Shown piece by piece: positions 15,867 through 23,669 of a DNA stretch of 64,000 bases (position 1 is its first letter; each line of letters starts with the position of its first letter). The DNA lies in assembly GCA_964535405.1 (NCBI GenBank), contig CAZHUG010000002.1, positions 16,119 to 80,118 of the forward strand, given 5' to 3'. The notes under the pieces were generated by a model. The model saw only the letters and a program-made list of their open reading frames with translations. It had not been told where the DNA came from and searched no databases. This DNA is from Scatomorpha sp964535405. GTDB lineage: Bacteria; Bacillota; Clostridia; Oscillospirales; Oscillospiraceae. Both the position numbers and the translations under genes were made by a program.

Positions 15867-16739
15867 ATGGAAGCACGCATCTCCGGACATACCAGAATGT
15901 ACTGCCTGATCGGCACACCGGTCGATCACTCCGGCTCACCGGCCATGTATAACTACACCTTCGACCGCCTCGGCATCGACGCGGCCTACCTCGCCTTCGA
16001 CATTCCGCTGGACAAGCTCGACGAGGGCGTCGCGGCGCTGCGCACCTTCAAGGTCGGCGGCTTTAACATCACCATGCCCTGCAAAACCGCGATTACGGAT
16101 TATCTCGACGAAATTTCCCCCGCCGCGAAGCTCATCGGCGCCTGCAACACCGTGAAGATTGAGGACGACGGACGCATGGTAGGCTACAACACCGACGGCA
16201 TGGGCTTTGTCAGCAACCTTCGCGAGCACGGCGTCGGCGTGAAGGGCAAGAAAATTGTCGTCCTCGGCGCTGGCGGCGCGGCGACTGCCGTGACTGCCCA
16301 GTGCGCGCTCGACGGCGCGTCGGAGATCGCGATCTTCAACCGCAAGGGCTACACCTTCTATCCCAATGGCGAGCTGACGGTCAAAAAACTTGCCGAGGCC
16401 GTCCCCGCCTGCAAGGCCTCGATCACCGACCTGTTTGACACAGAGGCGCTCGAGCGCGCCGTCGCCGACTGCGATATTCTGGTCAACGCCACCCGCGTCG
16501 GCATGGAGCCCCTGCACGAGGAAACCCTCATCAACCCCAAGCTCTTCCGCCCCGGGATGGTCGTCGCGGACACGGTCTATAACCCGCGCGAGACCCGCAT
16601 GATCGAGGAGGCCAAGTCAGCCGGCTGCAAGGCCATCGGCGGCATCGGAATGCTTCTGTGGCAGGGCGTGGCGGCGTTTAAAATCTACACCGGTCAGGAT
16701 ATGCCCGCGCAGGAAATACTCGAGAAGTTCTTCAGCTGA
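15867..16739 (+). CDS. aroE: Shikimate dehydrogenase family protein (second paralogue)
   Basis: This 290 aa protein is clearly related to the one at 12839 but well diverged. The substrate loop is again HSGSPAMYN, the catalytic pair is K73 in NITMPCK and D110 in NTDGMGF, and the nucleotide loop is GAGGAAT. The more canonical NTDG motif suggests this copy stays closer to true shikimate dehydrogenase. It begins after GGAGG, 27 bp after the TIM-barrel gene. Two copies in one operon may handle two oxidation states or two isomers (for example quinate and shikimate). Confidence 0.85.
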   Translation: MEARISGHTRMYCLIGTPVDHSGSPAMYNYTFDRLGIDAAYLAFDIPLDKLDEGVAALRTFKVGGFNITMPCKTAITDYLDEISPAAKLIGACNTVKIEDDGRMVGYNTDGMGFVSNLREHGVGVKGKKIVVLGAGGAATAVTAQCALDGASEIAIFNRKGYTFYPNGELTVKKLAEAVPACKASITDLFDTEALERAVADCDILVNATRVGMEPLHEETLINPKLFRPGMVVADTVYNPRETRMIEEAKSAGCKAIGGIGMLLWQGVAAFKIYTGQDMPAQEILEKFFS

Positions 16740-16750
16740 TCCATCGTCAG

Positions 16751-16812
16751 AATAGAGAGGAGTTCCAAATGAAATACCCGAAATAGAGAGGAGTTCCAAA
16801 TGAAATACCCGA
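16751..16812 (+). repeat. 31 bp tandem duplication of ribosome site and start codon
   Basis: The unit beginning AATAGAGAGGAGTTCC and containing ATGAAATACCCGA is present twice back to back (16751-16781 and 16782-16812). The first copy makes a five-codon frame, ATG AAA TAC CCG AAA then TAG, ending 13 bp before the real start at 16800. The second copy provides the actual GAGGAG site and ATG of the reductase. Confidence 0.95.
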
Positions 16813-18731
16813 ATATGTTCTCACCCATGAATATTGGCACGGTCACAGTGCCGAACCGCTTCGTTGTGCCGCCGATGGGCAATAACTTTGCGAATACCGA
16901 CGGCACTCTGTCCGAGCGCTCCCTGTCCTATTACAGCGCGCGCGCCAAGGGCGGCTTCGGCCTCATCACCATCGAGTCCACCGTCGTGTATTCCGAGGCC
17001 AAGGGCGGACCGCGCAAGCCCTGCCTGTTCACGGACGACACGGTGCCGAGCTTTCGCCGCATAGTGGACGCCTGCCATGCCTACGGCGCCAAAATGTCGA
17101 TTCAGCTCCAGCACGCGGGGCCCGAGGGAAACTCGAAGCTCACGGGCTTTCCCTTAAAGGCCGCCAGCGCCATGTCCCCCGGCGTCGGGCGCGAGATTCC
17201 CGACGCCATGCCGACGGACGAGGTCTATCGCCTCATCGAATGCTATGGCGACGCCGCGGCGCGTGCTCAGCGCGCGGGCATCGACATGGTCGAGGTTCAC
17301 TGTGCCCACGGCTATCTGGTCTCCACCTTCATCTCCGCGCGCAGCAACAAGCGCACGGACGAGTTCGGCGGCTGTTTTGAAAACCGCATGCGCCTGCCGA
17401 GGCTCATAATCGAGAATATCCGCCGCAAAACCGGTGGCAATCTGCCCATCCTCTGCCGCATAAACGGCAGGGACGAGGGCGAGGGCGGCGTCACGGTTCA
17501 GGACGCGGCGGCGATCGCCTCCTACCTCGAAACCGAGTGCGGCGTGGACGCGATCCACGTCACCCGCTCGATTCATTTGCATGACGAGTTCATGTGGGCG
17601 CCGAACAACACCCACGCGGGCTTCAACGCCGATATCGTGACCGAGATTAAGCGCGCGGTCAGCGTGCCTGTCATCATCGTCGGCAGGTTCACAGAGCCGC
17701 AGTATGCCGAGCTTCTTGTGAAGCAGGGTCGCGCCGACTTCGTGGCCTTCGGCCGCCAGAGCATCGCGGATCCCGAGCTTCCTGTCAAGGCGCGCACCGG
17801 GAAGCTTGAGACCCTCTCCCCCTGCATCGCCTGCCTTCTGGGCTGTGTGCCGAACATGCTCAAGGGTCAGCCCATCACCTGCGCCATGAACCCCGCCGTG
17901 GGTCGCGAGTGCGAGGCAAAACCCGCGGAGGTCAAGAAGAACGTCGTCGTCATCGGCGGCGGCCCGGGCGGCATGTACGCCGCCTGGATGAGCGCAAAGC
18001 GCGGGCACGCGGTCACCCTCATCGAGCAGGGTGCCGAGCTCGGCGGGCATTTTCTCGTCGCTTCCTATCCCCCCGCGAAGGGCGAAATTTCCCCCGCCAT
18101 CCGCAGTCTCATCGTCCGTTGCCAGACCGTCGGCGTGGACATAAAGCTCAACACCACTGCAACAAAGGAGCTGATATCGGCGCTCAAGCCCGATGTCGCG
18201 ATTGTCGCCACAGGCTCTGTGCCGCTGGTGCTGCCGATTCCGGGGCTTGCCGAGAGCGGCTATATAAATGCCGAGGACATGCTCACCGGCAAGGTCAATT
18301 GCGGCAAACGCGTTCTGGTCGTCGGCGGCGGCATGGTCGGCTGCGAGGCGGCGGAGCATCTGGCGGAGCGCGGACATGTCTGCGATATTGTCGAGATGAA
18401 GTCTGTCGTGGGCGAGGATATCATGCCCGAGCCGAGAAAATACATCATGGCGAGTCTCGAGGAGCACCGCGTCGGCCTGTATCCCGATTGCAGGGTCAGC
18501 AGTTTCCATACCGACGGCGTGTCCTATACCGGTACCGTTTCCGGTGAGGCTGGCGAGCTGCGCGGCTACGACAATGTCGTGCTGGCGATGGGCTACCGCG
18601 CGAATGATACGCTGAGCCGCTCGCTTGAGGGCGCGGTTGCGGAGGTTTTCGTGATCGGCGAGGCCGCCCAGGCCCCCGGCAACTCCATGATCGCACTGGG
18701 CGACGCGTTTAGGGTCGCGAGTAGGATATAA
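16800..18731 (+). CDS. FadH/BaiCD-type NADH:flavin oxidoreductase, copy 1
   Basis: The protein is 643 aa. The N-terminal TIM barrel (about 1-335) is of the Old Yellow Enzyme type, with VEVHCAHGYLVSTFISARSNKRTDEFGG. A four-cysteine [4Fe-4S] motif (CIACLLGC then ITC) follows near residues 341-361. The C-terminal FAD and NAD(P) domain has GGGPGGMYAA and VVGGGMVGCEAAE. Enzymes of this build reduce activated C=C bonds (2,4-dienoyl-CoA, bile acid enones, enoates). It is the last gene of the shikimate-type operon, so a ring-derived enoate is a reasonable substrate; this is inference. Confidence 0.9.
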   Translation: MKYPNMFSPMNIGTVTVPNRFVVPPMGNNFANTDGTLSERSLSYYSARAKGGFGLITIESTVVYSEAKGGPRKPCLFTDDTVPSFRRIVDACHAYGAKMSIQLQHAGPEGNSKLTGFPLKAASAMSPGVGREIPDAMPTDEVYRLIECYGDAAARAQRAGIDMVEVHCAHGYLVSTFISARSNKRTDEFGGCFENRMRLPRLIIENIRRKTGGNLPILCRINGRDEGEGGVTVQDAAAIASYLETECGVDAIHVTRSIHLHDEFMWAPNNTHAGFNADIVTEIKRAVSVPVIIVGRFTEPQYAELLVKQGRADFVAFGRQSIADPELPVKARTGKLETLSPCIACLLGCVPNMLKGQPITCAMNPAVGRECEAKPAEVKKNVVVIGGGPGGMYAAWMSAKRGHAVTLIEQGAELGGHFLVASYPPAKGEISPAIRSLIVRCQTVGVDIKLNTTATKELISALKPDVAIVATGSVPLVLPIPGLAESGYINAEDMLTGKVNCGKRVLVVGGGMVGCEAAEHLAERGHVCDIVEMKSVVGEDIMPEPRKYIMASLEEHRVGLYPDCRVSSFHTDGVSYTGTVSGEAGELRGYDNVVLAMGYRANDTLSRSLEGAVAEVFVIGEAAQAPGNSMIALGDAFRVASRI

Positions 18732-18735
18732 GCTA

Positions 18736-18870
18736 ATAATGCCACATTTTTCAGACGGCAAAGCCGCTCTGAAAAACGGCGCTGCGCTTTTTGTTTTCGC
18801 TTGCGGAGCCAGCTCAACAAGGCATTTGATCTAATTCGAGGTGGGCGTTGCCCCCTCGAGCTCCCCCGGC
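18736..18870 (+). repeat. Intergenic repeat, copy B
   Basis: About 135 bp without a reading frame. It begins ATAATGCCACATTTTTCAG, forms a hairpin (TTTTTCAGA...TCTGAAAAA), continues with CGGCGCTGCGC, TTTTTGTTTTCGCTTG, GCTCAACAAGGCATTTG and AATTCGAGG, and ends CCCCCTCGAGCTCCCCC. A GCCCTGACCGGGC tag follows at about 18875. It matches copies A, C and D. Confidence 0.85.
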
Positions 18871-18912
18871 TCGCCCTGACCGGGCTTCGCGGAAGCCTTC
18901 CTTTTCATAAGC

Positions 18913-18937
18913 AAAAGCCGCCCATCTGGGCGGCTTT
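18913..18937. terminator. Hairpin terminator
   Basis: The stem AAAAGCCGCCCA/TGGGCGGCTTT is followed by CTTATTATT. It can end the reductase transcript on the plus strand and the SLOG gene on the minus strand. Confidence 0.75.
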
Positions 18938-18941
18938 CTTA

Positions 18942-19388
18942 TTATTTCGCGACGTTAATGACCTTCAGTCCTCTTTCTCTTGCGGAGCGTACGGCTTGCC
19001 ATGTTGCACCTTCTTCCCGCAGCAAGGCACATATGCAATAGGCCGACCGCTCGAGCATGTAATCGTCGCCCTCCTCCGAAATGTAAATAATCTCGTCCGC
19101 CTCCAGCAACAGCTTGCGATACAATGCCCTTTGCCTTTCATTCCACAGCTCGTCCTGGTTCTTGCAGGGCAGAGCGAAGATCAAGCGGACATTCTTCCCC
19201 ATTTCCTTCTTAGCGATTATCAAAGAGGCGGCTATTTGGTCAAAGCCCAATGCGCCGCCGGATATAAAACGCGTCACGCCATTTGCGATAAGGTTTTCAA
19301 TTTCATGGTCAAGCTTGAGAATAATTTCCCCGACCCTCTTCGCCGGTTTGTTTGCATGCCCTATAAAACAGCAAGTGTCATTCATCAT
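18942..19388 (-). CDS. SLOG-family (DUF1273/YpsA-like) protein
   Basis: The protein is 148 aa with the Rossmann-like pattern of the SLOG superfamily: CCFIGHANKPAKR at the start, GVTRFISGGALGFDQIAA around residues 37-55, FALPCKNQDELW, ADEIIYIS and a final VRSARERGLKVINV. Proteins of this superfamily bind nucleotides or nucleotide-derived ligands; some act in defence or nucleotide signalling and YpsA affects cell division. It lies alone next to small DNA-binding proteins and repeats, in what looks like an accessory patch. Confidence 0.8.
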   Translation of the reverse strand: MMNDTCCFIGHANKPAKRVGEIILKLDHEIENLIANGVTRFISGGALGFDQIAASLIIAKKEMGKNVRLIFALPCKNQDELWNERQRALYRKLLLEADEIIYISEEGDDYMLERSAYCICALLREEGATWQAVRSARERGLKVINVAK

Positions 19389-19488
19389 TTTCCAGTCCCT
19401 CCTATATGAACGGTGTGGCGTTCTTATATCTGGCCATTATAACGTTCATAATAGAATAAATCAAGTATTCATTCTGGAGGGACGGTTT

Positions 19489-19689
19489 ATGATAGTTTTT
19501 GACAGACTGTGGCAGACGATGAAGGAAAAAGACGTCTCGACCTACACGCTGCGTGAAAAGCATGATTTCCACACCGACACGATCCGGAGCCTGCGGCATA
19601 ATCAGAATGTTACGACAAATACGCTCGGCAAGCTGTGCGAGATTCTCGATTGCCGCCTGGAGGATATCGCGGAATACAAGCCGGACTGA
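19489..19689 (+). CDS. Small Cro/C1-type HTH protein
   Basis: This 66 aa protein starts at ATG 19489 after GGAGGGACGG. The sequence LWQTMKEKDVSTYTLREKHDFHTDTIRSLRHNQNVTTNTLGKLCEILDCRLEDIAEY is the complete fold of a Cro-like (HTH_26) regulator. It is followed 27 bp later by a ribbon-helix-helix gene, so the two are probably co-transcribed. The target is unknown. Confidence 0.85.
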   Translation: MIVFDRLWQTMKEKDVSTYTLREKHDFHTDTIRSLRHNQNVTTNTLGKLCEILDCRLEDIAEYKPD

Positions 19690-19715
19690 GCGGGGCATTA
19701 GCAGGGGGTGTGAAT

Positions 19716-19871
19716 ATGAAGCCACTTAAAGTAAAAGTCAGCATAACGCTGGACAGCGATCTCGTGGAAAAAGCAAAGGAGCTTGCGGAAGAAGACGACC
19801 GGTCTTTTTCTCAATTTATCAATATTCTGCTTAGAAATCACATCGAAAAGCTTGAAGGCAGCTCTAAGTAA
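19716..19871 (+). CDS. Ribbon-helix-helix (CopG/Arc-like) protein
   Basis: The protein is 51 aa. Residues 4-50 (KVKVSITLDSDLVEKAKELAEEDDRSFSQFINILLRNHIEKLE) fit one RHH unit: a basic beta strand, helix A, a turn with D-R-S-x-S, and helix B. Such dimers bind DNA and are often antitoxins or plasmid/phage regulators. No toxin-like partner follows; the next gene is on the other strand. Confidence 0.8.
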   Translation: MKPLKVKVSITLDSDLVEKAKELAEEDDRSFSQFINILLRNHIEKLEGSSK

Positions 19872-19916
19872 GCGCTGTATTGGCAAAGAAAGCCGCCCGA
19901 GAGGGCGTGGTCTTTC

Positions 19917-20159
19917 CTATCGCTCTAAGCCCGCGAAAAAATCCTGTATCGGCGTCTGGTACAAATCGGCCAGGGCGAGCAGAACGCTCACGCGGATGCT
20001 GTATTGCCCCAGCTCCATTTGTGATATGATTTTCTGGTGAATGTCCAGTCCCTGTACTTGCAGCTTTGCGGCGACACTTTCTTGCGACAATCCGGCTGCG
20101 ACCCTGTATTTTCTTAAGTTATGTCCAATGGGGACATCTTGTTTTAATTTGTTTTCCAT
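19917..20159 (-). CDS. XRE-family HTH regulator
   Basis: This is an 80 aa single-domain helix-turn-helix protein (GHNLRKYRVAAGLSQESVAAKLQVQGLDIHQKIISQMELGQYSIRVSVLLALADLYQ). It is clearly paralogous to the 78 aa protein at 42101, sharing KLxQDV, NLRxxRxxAGL, QExVxAxLQ, IRxSxL and DFFxGLE. Such proteins are usually regulators of mobile or stress genes. It reads toward the RHH gene. Confidence 0.85.
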   Translation of the reverse strand: MENKLKQDVPIGHNLRKYRVAAGLSQESVAAKLQVQGLDIHQKIISQMELGQYSIRVSVLLALADLYQTPIQDFFAGLER

Positions 20160-20168
20160 AACGACACC

Positions 20169-20219
20169 TCAAGGCATTTGATCTAATTCGAGGCGGGCTA
20201 CGCCCCCTCGAGCTCCCCC
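20169..20219 (+). repeat. Intergenic repeat, copy C (3' part only)
   Basis: This is only the distal part of the family: CAAGGCATTTGATCTAATTCGAGG, then GCGGGCTACGCCCCC and TCGAGCTCCCCC. The hairpin part is missing. It lies just upstream of the HTH gene at 19917. Confidence 0.75.
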
Positions 20220-20440
20220 ATAAGCTTCCATTTCAACCTCGGAGCACACACGCTCCCATTATAACATCGGATCTCCTACGCTCCAAGTGAAATATCTCAA
20301 AAGCTGAGCCAGCAAAGCCCGCCCGGCATAATTCAAAACGCAGTTTTGAATTTACGCGCCCTCCCGGGCGCGGCTCGCCCTGACCGGGCTTGGCCCCCCT
20401 TCCTTAAGATTAAAACTCCCCTGCGCGTGGCAAGCTATTG
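20220..20440. other. Gene-free region with inverted repeats
   Basis: No gene is visible. It holds short inverted repeats (AATTCAAAACGCAGTTTTGAATT near 20331, GCGCCCTCCCGGGCGC near 20357) and the GCCCTGACCGGGC tag near 20383 shared with copies A and B, so it is probably more decayed repeat material. Confidence 0.4.
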
Positions 20441-20455
20441 CGGAGGTGATTTTTA

Positions 20456-20653
20456 ATGGCAAAGCAAGGCATGGCACGACCGGACTGGACGAAAAAGCCG
20501 AAAAATACCGCCCCGCCCGTGCCCGAGATTCAGGGCAAGGCGAAAAGCGGCAAGTCTAAGGCCCGCCCGATCATCGCGGGCAGCGGGCCGGTCGACGTGA
20601 AGGTGTATCACGAGCTCAAGGGCGACGGCACGGTCGGCGACGCAAATCCATAA
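20456..20653 (+). CDS. Small conserved hypothetical protein
   Basis: The protein is 65 aa, basic and proline-rich, with motifs MAKQGMARPDWT, PPVPEIQGKAK and ARPIIAG that I associate with a small conserved protein of Clostridia with no known function. A strong GGAGGTG site lies 7 nt before the ATG, and a terminator follows at once, so it is a complete single-gene unit. Confidence 0.65.
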   Translation: MAKQGMARPDWTKKPKNTAPPVPEIQGKAKSGKSKARPIIAGSGPVDVKVYHELKGDGTVGDANP

Positions 20654-20656
20654 GGC

Positions 20657-20686
20657 AAAAAGCCACGCCCGGGAGGGCGTGGCTTT
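20657..20686. terminator. Bidirectional terminator
   Basis: A perfect stem AAAAGCCACGCCC/GGGCGTGGCTTT sits between two convergent genes, 3 bp after the first and 20 bp before the end of the second. Confidence 0.85.
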
Positions 20687-20705
20687 CTTATTACATTCCC
20701 TTCCT

Positions 20706-22169
20706 CTAGCACCAGAGGAATTTGCCCAGCGGCAGGAACACGAGCAGAGTGAACGCGAGTATTGCCAGCGCCACATAGATGCCGATTTTTGCGCCCACGC
20801 CCTTGTCGAGCTCGTCTGTGAACACCAGTGGCGCGGTGACGGTCGCGGCGGGGGTTATAAAGGCGCAGTTGCTGATAAGCCCCGCGACGCCCGCGATGAA
20901 AAACGGCTCATAGGGCGAGGTGCCCGCCTCATATGCCGCGACGACGACGGGGAACATGGCCGTCATAATGATCGTCAGCGCGACCGCGTTTGACATGACG
21001 TTCGTGAGCGCCAGCACCATGATCATGATGAGACAGATCACAAGATATGTCGGCAGCCCCTCGAACACCGGCGCGAGTATGGTGGAAATCGTGCTGCTGA
21101 TGCCGAAATCGGCAGAGCCGATGCCGGAGGAAAACGACAGAATCGTGATCAGAAACAGCAGCGGCGCCCATTGGATTTTCTTTATATCCTGCCCGAGATT
21201 GCACATGGGCCTGCCGTCCACACGCAGCACACAGCACAGCGCCACCACCGCCCAGGTGCAGGAGACGTAGCTCTGGCTCTTGAAATACGCCGACAGCCCC
21301 GGCAAGAAGGTGAACAGGGGCGCGATCCACGAAAACAGCACGAATACATATAGAATCATGATCGTTTTCGCCCTGCGATTCAGGGGATTTGCCTTCATAT
21401 CCTCGCGAATCACCTGCGTGTCGTAGGAGGAGAACTTGCTCATGTCCGGACGGTAAATAAAGCAGACCACAAGCCAGCTTATCGCGACGAAGGCGAGGCT
21501 GAAGGGCACGCTCATGGTGAAAAACCTGCCGTAATCCATCTCGTAACCCACGCCGGAGACTATGCCGATTATGACCGAGGCCAAAGACTTGCCGAAGGGC
21601 ACCGTGAGCTGTCCAAGGCTCGCCGCCCAGAACGAGAGCATGAACATCGCGTTATAAAACGGCTCGCCTTTTTTAATGTCCATGATACTGCTGCACACTT
21701 TTATGAGTGCGATGAAGATGATGAGGCAGGCGACGTTCGAGACAAAACAGCCGACGATAAAGGTGCCGAAGGCCAGCATGAGGAGAAAGACCTTGGGTCT
21801 GTTCTCCACGATTTTCCGCGTGACAAACCACTTGGCGATGTACTCGACCGCGCCGGTGTCCACGAGAATCCCCGTGAGCACGTAACAGCCGACGGCGTAG
21901 GCGAACACCCACTGCCCCCAGGCGGCGGCGTAGAGGCTCGTCGCGGGATAGACGCCCAGCAGCGCCAGCGCCGCGATGGCCAGCACGCTCGGCCAGTCGG
22001 TGCTGCAGGTCAGCCAGAGATAGATGGTCGGCACGAACACGGCAAGATAGGTGATCCCCCGCGGGCTCAAATCATAGCAAACCGGAATGCAAAGCTTTAT
22101 GAGCAGGCCGATCGCGATCGAGACCGCAAGGTGCACAGCCGGCATGTTTGTGACTTTTGTTTTAATCAT
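20706..22169 (-). CDS. SLC13 / DASS-type anion permease
   Basis: This 487 aa integral membrane protein has about 11-12 hydrophobic segments. Family-like features are the first-half stretch CFVSNVACLIIF (in place of the usual SNT/SNN loop) and the second-half LALTNVMSNAVALTIIM, which resembles the second conserved substrate-site loop. Members move di- and tricarboxylates or other organic anions with sodium or by exchange. Its start lies 11 bp after the stop of a second permease (22180), so both belong to one operon with the reductase at 23670. The substrate is unknown. Confidence 0.8.
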   Translation of the reverse strand: MIKTKVTNMPAVHLAVSIAIGLLIKLCIPVCYDLSPRGITYLAVFVPTIYLWLTCSTDWPSVLAIAALALLGVYPATSLYAAAWGQWVFAYAVGCYVLTGILVDTGAVEYIAKWFVTRKIVENRPKVFLLMLAFGTFIVGCFVSNVACLIIFIALIKVCSSIMDIKKGEPFYNAMFMLSFWAASLGQLTVPFGKSLASVIIGIVSGVGYEMDYGRFFTMSVPFSLAFVAISWLVVCFIYRPDMSKFSSYDTQVIREDMKANPLNRRAKTIMILYVFVLFSWIAPLFTFLPGLSAYFKSQSYVSCTWAVVALCCVLRVDGRPMCNLGQDIKKIQWAPLLFLITILSFSSGIGSADFGISSTISTILAPVFEGLPTYLVICLIMIMVLALTNVMSNAVALTIIMTAMFPVVVAAYEAGTSPYEPFFIAGVAGLISNCAFITPAATVTAPLVFTDELDKGVGAKIGIYVALAILAFTLLVFLPLGKFLWC

Positions 22170-22179
22170 CTTCGCATCC

Positions 22180-23607
22180 TCAGGCCAGGCCGAGCAGTTT
22201 AAACACCGGTATAGTGCAAATCATCGCCACGAAAGTGATCGCAAGATAGTACCATGAGGTCTTGCAGAAATCCGATTGCGAGACGTATTCGTCGCCCGCC
22301 GCGGCATGCGCCGCCATGATAAAACCGTTCTGATATGGGAACAGCCAGTAGTTTCCGATCATGTACAGCGGCCAGATCATGACGATCAGCGCCATGCCGT
22401 TTTCCGCCAGCAGGGGTGAGAATATCGCCATGAGAATCGCGAGGCAGGCCAGCTGTGACGCGACCACAAAGCGGAGCAAAATCTCGATTATCATGATGCA
22501 GGGCACGAAAATCCACACGCTTTTTACCAGCGGCGCGGCGATGGGGCCTATGATGGTCTTTATGACCTCCGCCCAGCCGAGGCTTGTGAGAAAGCCCGGG
22601 ATTGAGAACAGCATGACCATGAAAAAGATGAGTCCCCACATGGTTTTCGAGGCAAAATCCTTGTTGTTCATCAGCCCGCCGAAGCAGAGCAGGACAACCG
22701 AGCTGAGCGCGATAACCGCGGAGTCCATGCCCGTCCACTGCGCGGCGATCCACATGCCGAGGGTGTAGATCAAAACCACGAGCGCATATTTTTCCTTGCC
22801 CGTCCAGGGGCCGAGCGCCTCGTACTGCGCCTTGAAATAGCCGTCGGGGAGCTCCTGCACCTCGCCTTTTTTCGGCTTGCAGATAATGGTGGAAAATACC
22901 CAGGTGCCGATCACGAGAATTATGAGCCAGGGCCAGGTCATGGAGAGCCAGCCGAGCCAGGTGCGGATGCCGTCGGACGCGGCGTCGGAGGCATAACCCG
23001 CCAGCATGGGGCTGTTGCTCGTGCCGGACATGAAGCAGTAGCCGGTGATGTAGGTGGTCATGAATGTCGCGAACAGCACGCCGAGCGCGGGCTTGCTCCG
23101 CTTGGGAATGCCGGAAAGCTCCGTTACCGTGGTCGCGACCGGCGTCATGAGCTGCGCCTTCGCAACGGTGGAGGATATGAGCGGGCTCATGACCAAACCG
23201 CCAGCCATCAGGCCCGCGATCCTGCCGTTGTATGAGTTCGGCACGATGGTCATCATCTTGAGCGAAATGCGCCGCATCAGCCCGCTGTTATTCACGCCCG
23301 CCGAGATGACGAGCACGGCAAAGGCGATGCCGATGGAGGGCGAGGAGAGGTATTTAAACGCCTCCCCGTATGTGCAGACGCCGAACAGACAGCAGGCGAT
23401 CATGGCAAACATTCCGCCCGCCAGCTCGTCCACCGCCTTTGTGCAGAGCATCAGGATCGTCGCGATGAAAATGCCCATGTACACCATGCCGACCCGCTCG
23501 ATGCCCGACGGCGGCGGCAGAACCGCGATGATAATGCCGACGGCAAGGGCAATCAGGAGTCTAATAACCTTGTCCCTCTGCGTGAGGACCTTAGCTTGTT
23601 TTCCCAT
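22180..23607 (-). CDS. SLC13 / DASS-type anion permease
   Basis: This 475 aa membrane protein has about 12 segments and long periplasmic-type loops (MSGTSNSPMLAGYASDAASDG). The stretch GGLVMSPLISSTVAKAQLMTPVATTV carries the Ser/Thr-rich substrate loop seen in this superfamily. The second half ends NYWLFPYQNGFIMAAHA. Together with the permease at 20706 it may provide two substrate specificities for the same pathway. Cation use and substrate are not visible in the sequence. Confidence 0.75.
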   Translation of the reverse strand: MGKQAKVLTQRDKVIRLLIALAVGIIIAVLPPPSGIERVGMVYMGIFIATILMLCTKAVDELAGGMFAMIACCLFGVCTYGEAFKYLSSPSIGIAFAVLVISAGVNNSGLMRRISLKMMTIVPNSYNGRIAGLMAGGLVMSPLISSTVAKAQLMTPVATTVTELSGIPKRSKPALGVLFATFMTTYITGYCFMSGTSNSPMLAGYASDAASDGIRTWLGWLSMTWPWLIILVIGTWVFSTIICKPKKGEVQELPDGYFKAQYEALGPWTGKEKYALVVLIYTLGMWIAAQWTGMDSAVIALSSVVLLCFGGLMNNKDFASKTMWGLIFFMVMLFSIPGFLTSLGWAEVIKTIIGPIAAPLVKSVWIFVPCIMIIEILLRFVVASQLACLAILMAIFSPLLAENGMALIVMIWPLYMIGNYWLFPYQNGFIMAAHAAAGDEYVSQSDFCKTSWYYLAITFVAMICTIPVFKLLGLA

Positions 23608-23669
23608 ATCTTCTTCCTTTCTCCGCTTCTCTTTTTTTTACATCTTACTTCTCTTTTAACAAAAATGCT

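Noticed and set aside
17154..18761. 535-codon open frame on the minus strand
   Set aside because: It is antisense to the first FadH-type reductase, which has complete domain motifs; the antisense product is Ala/Asp/His-rich without any recognisable fold.
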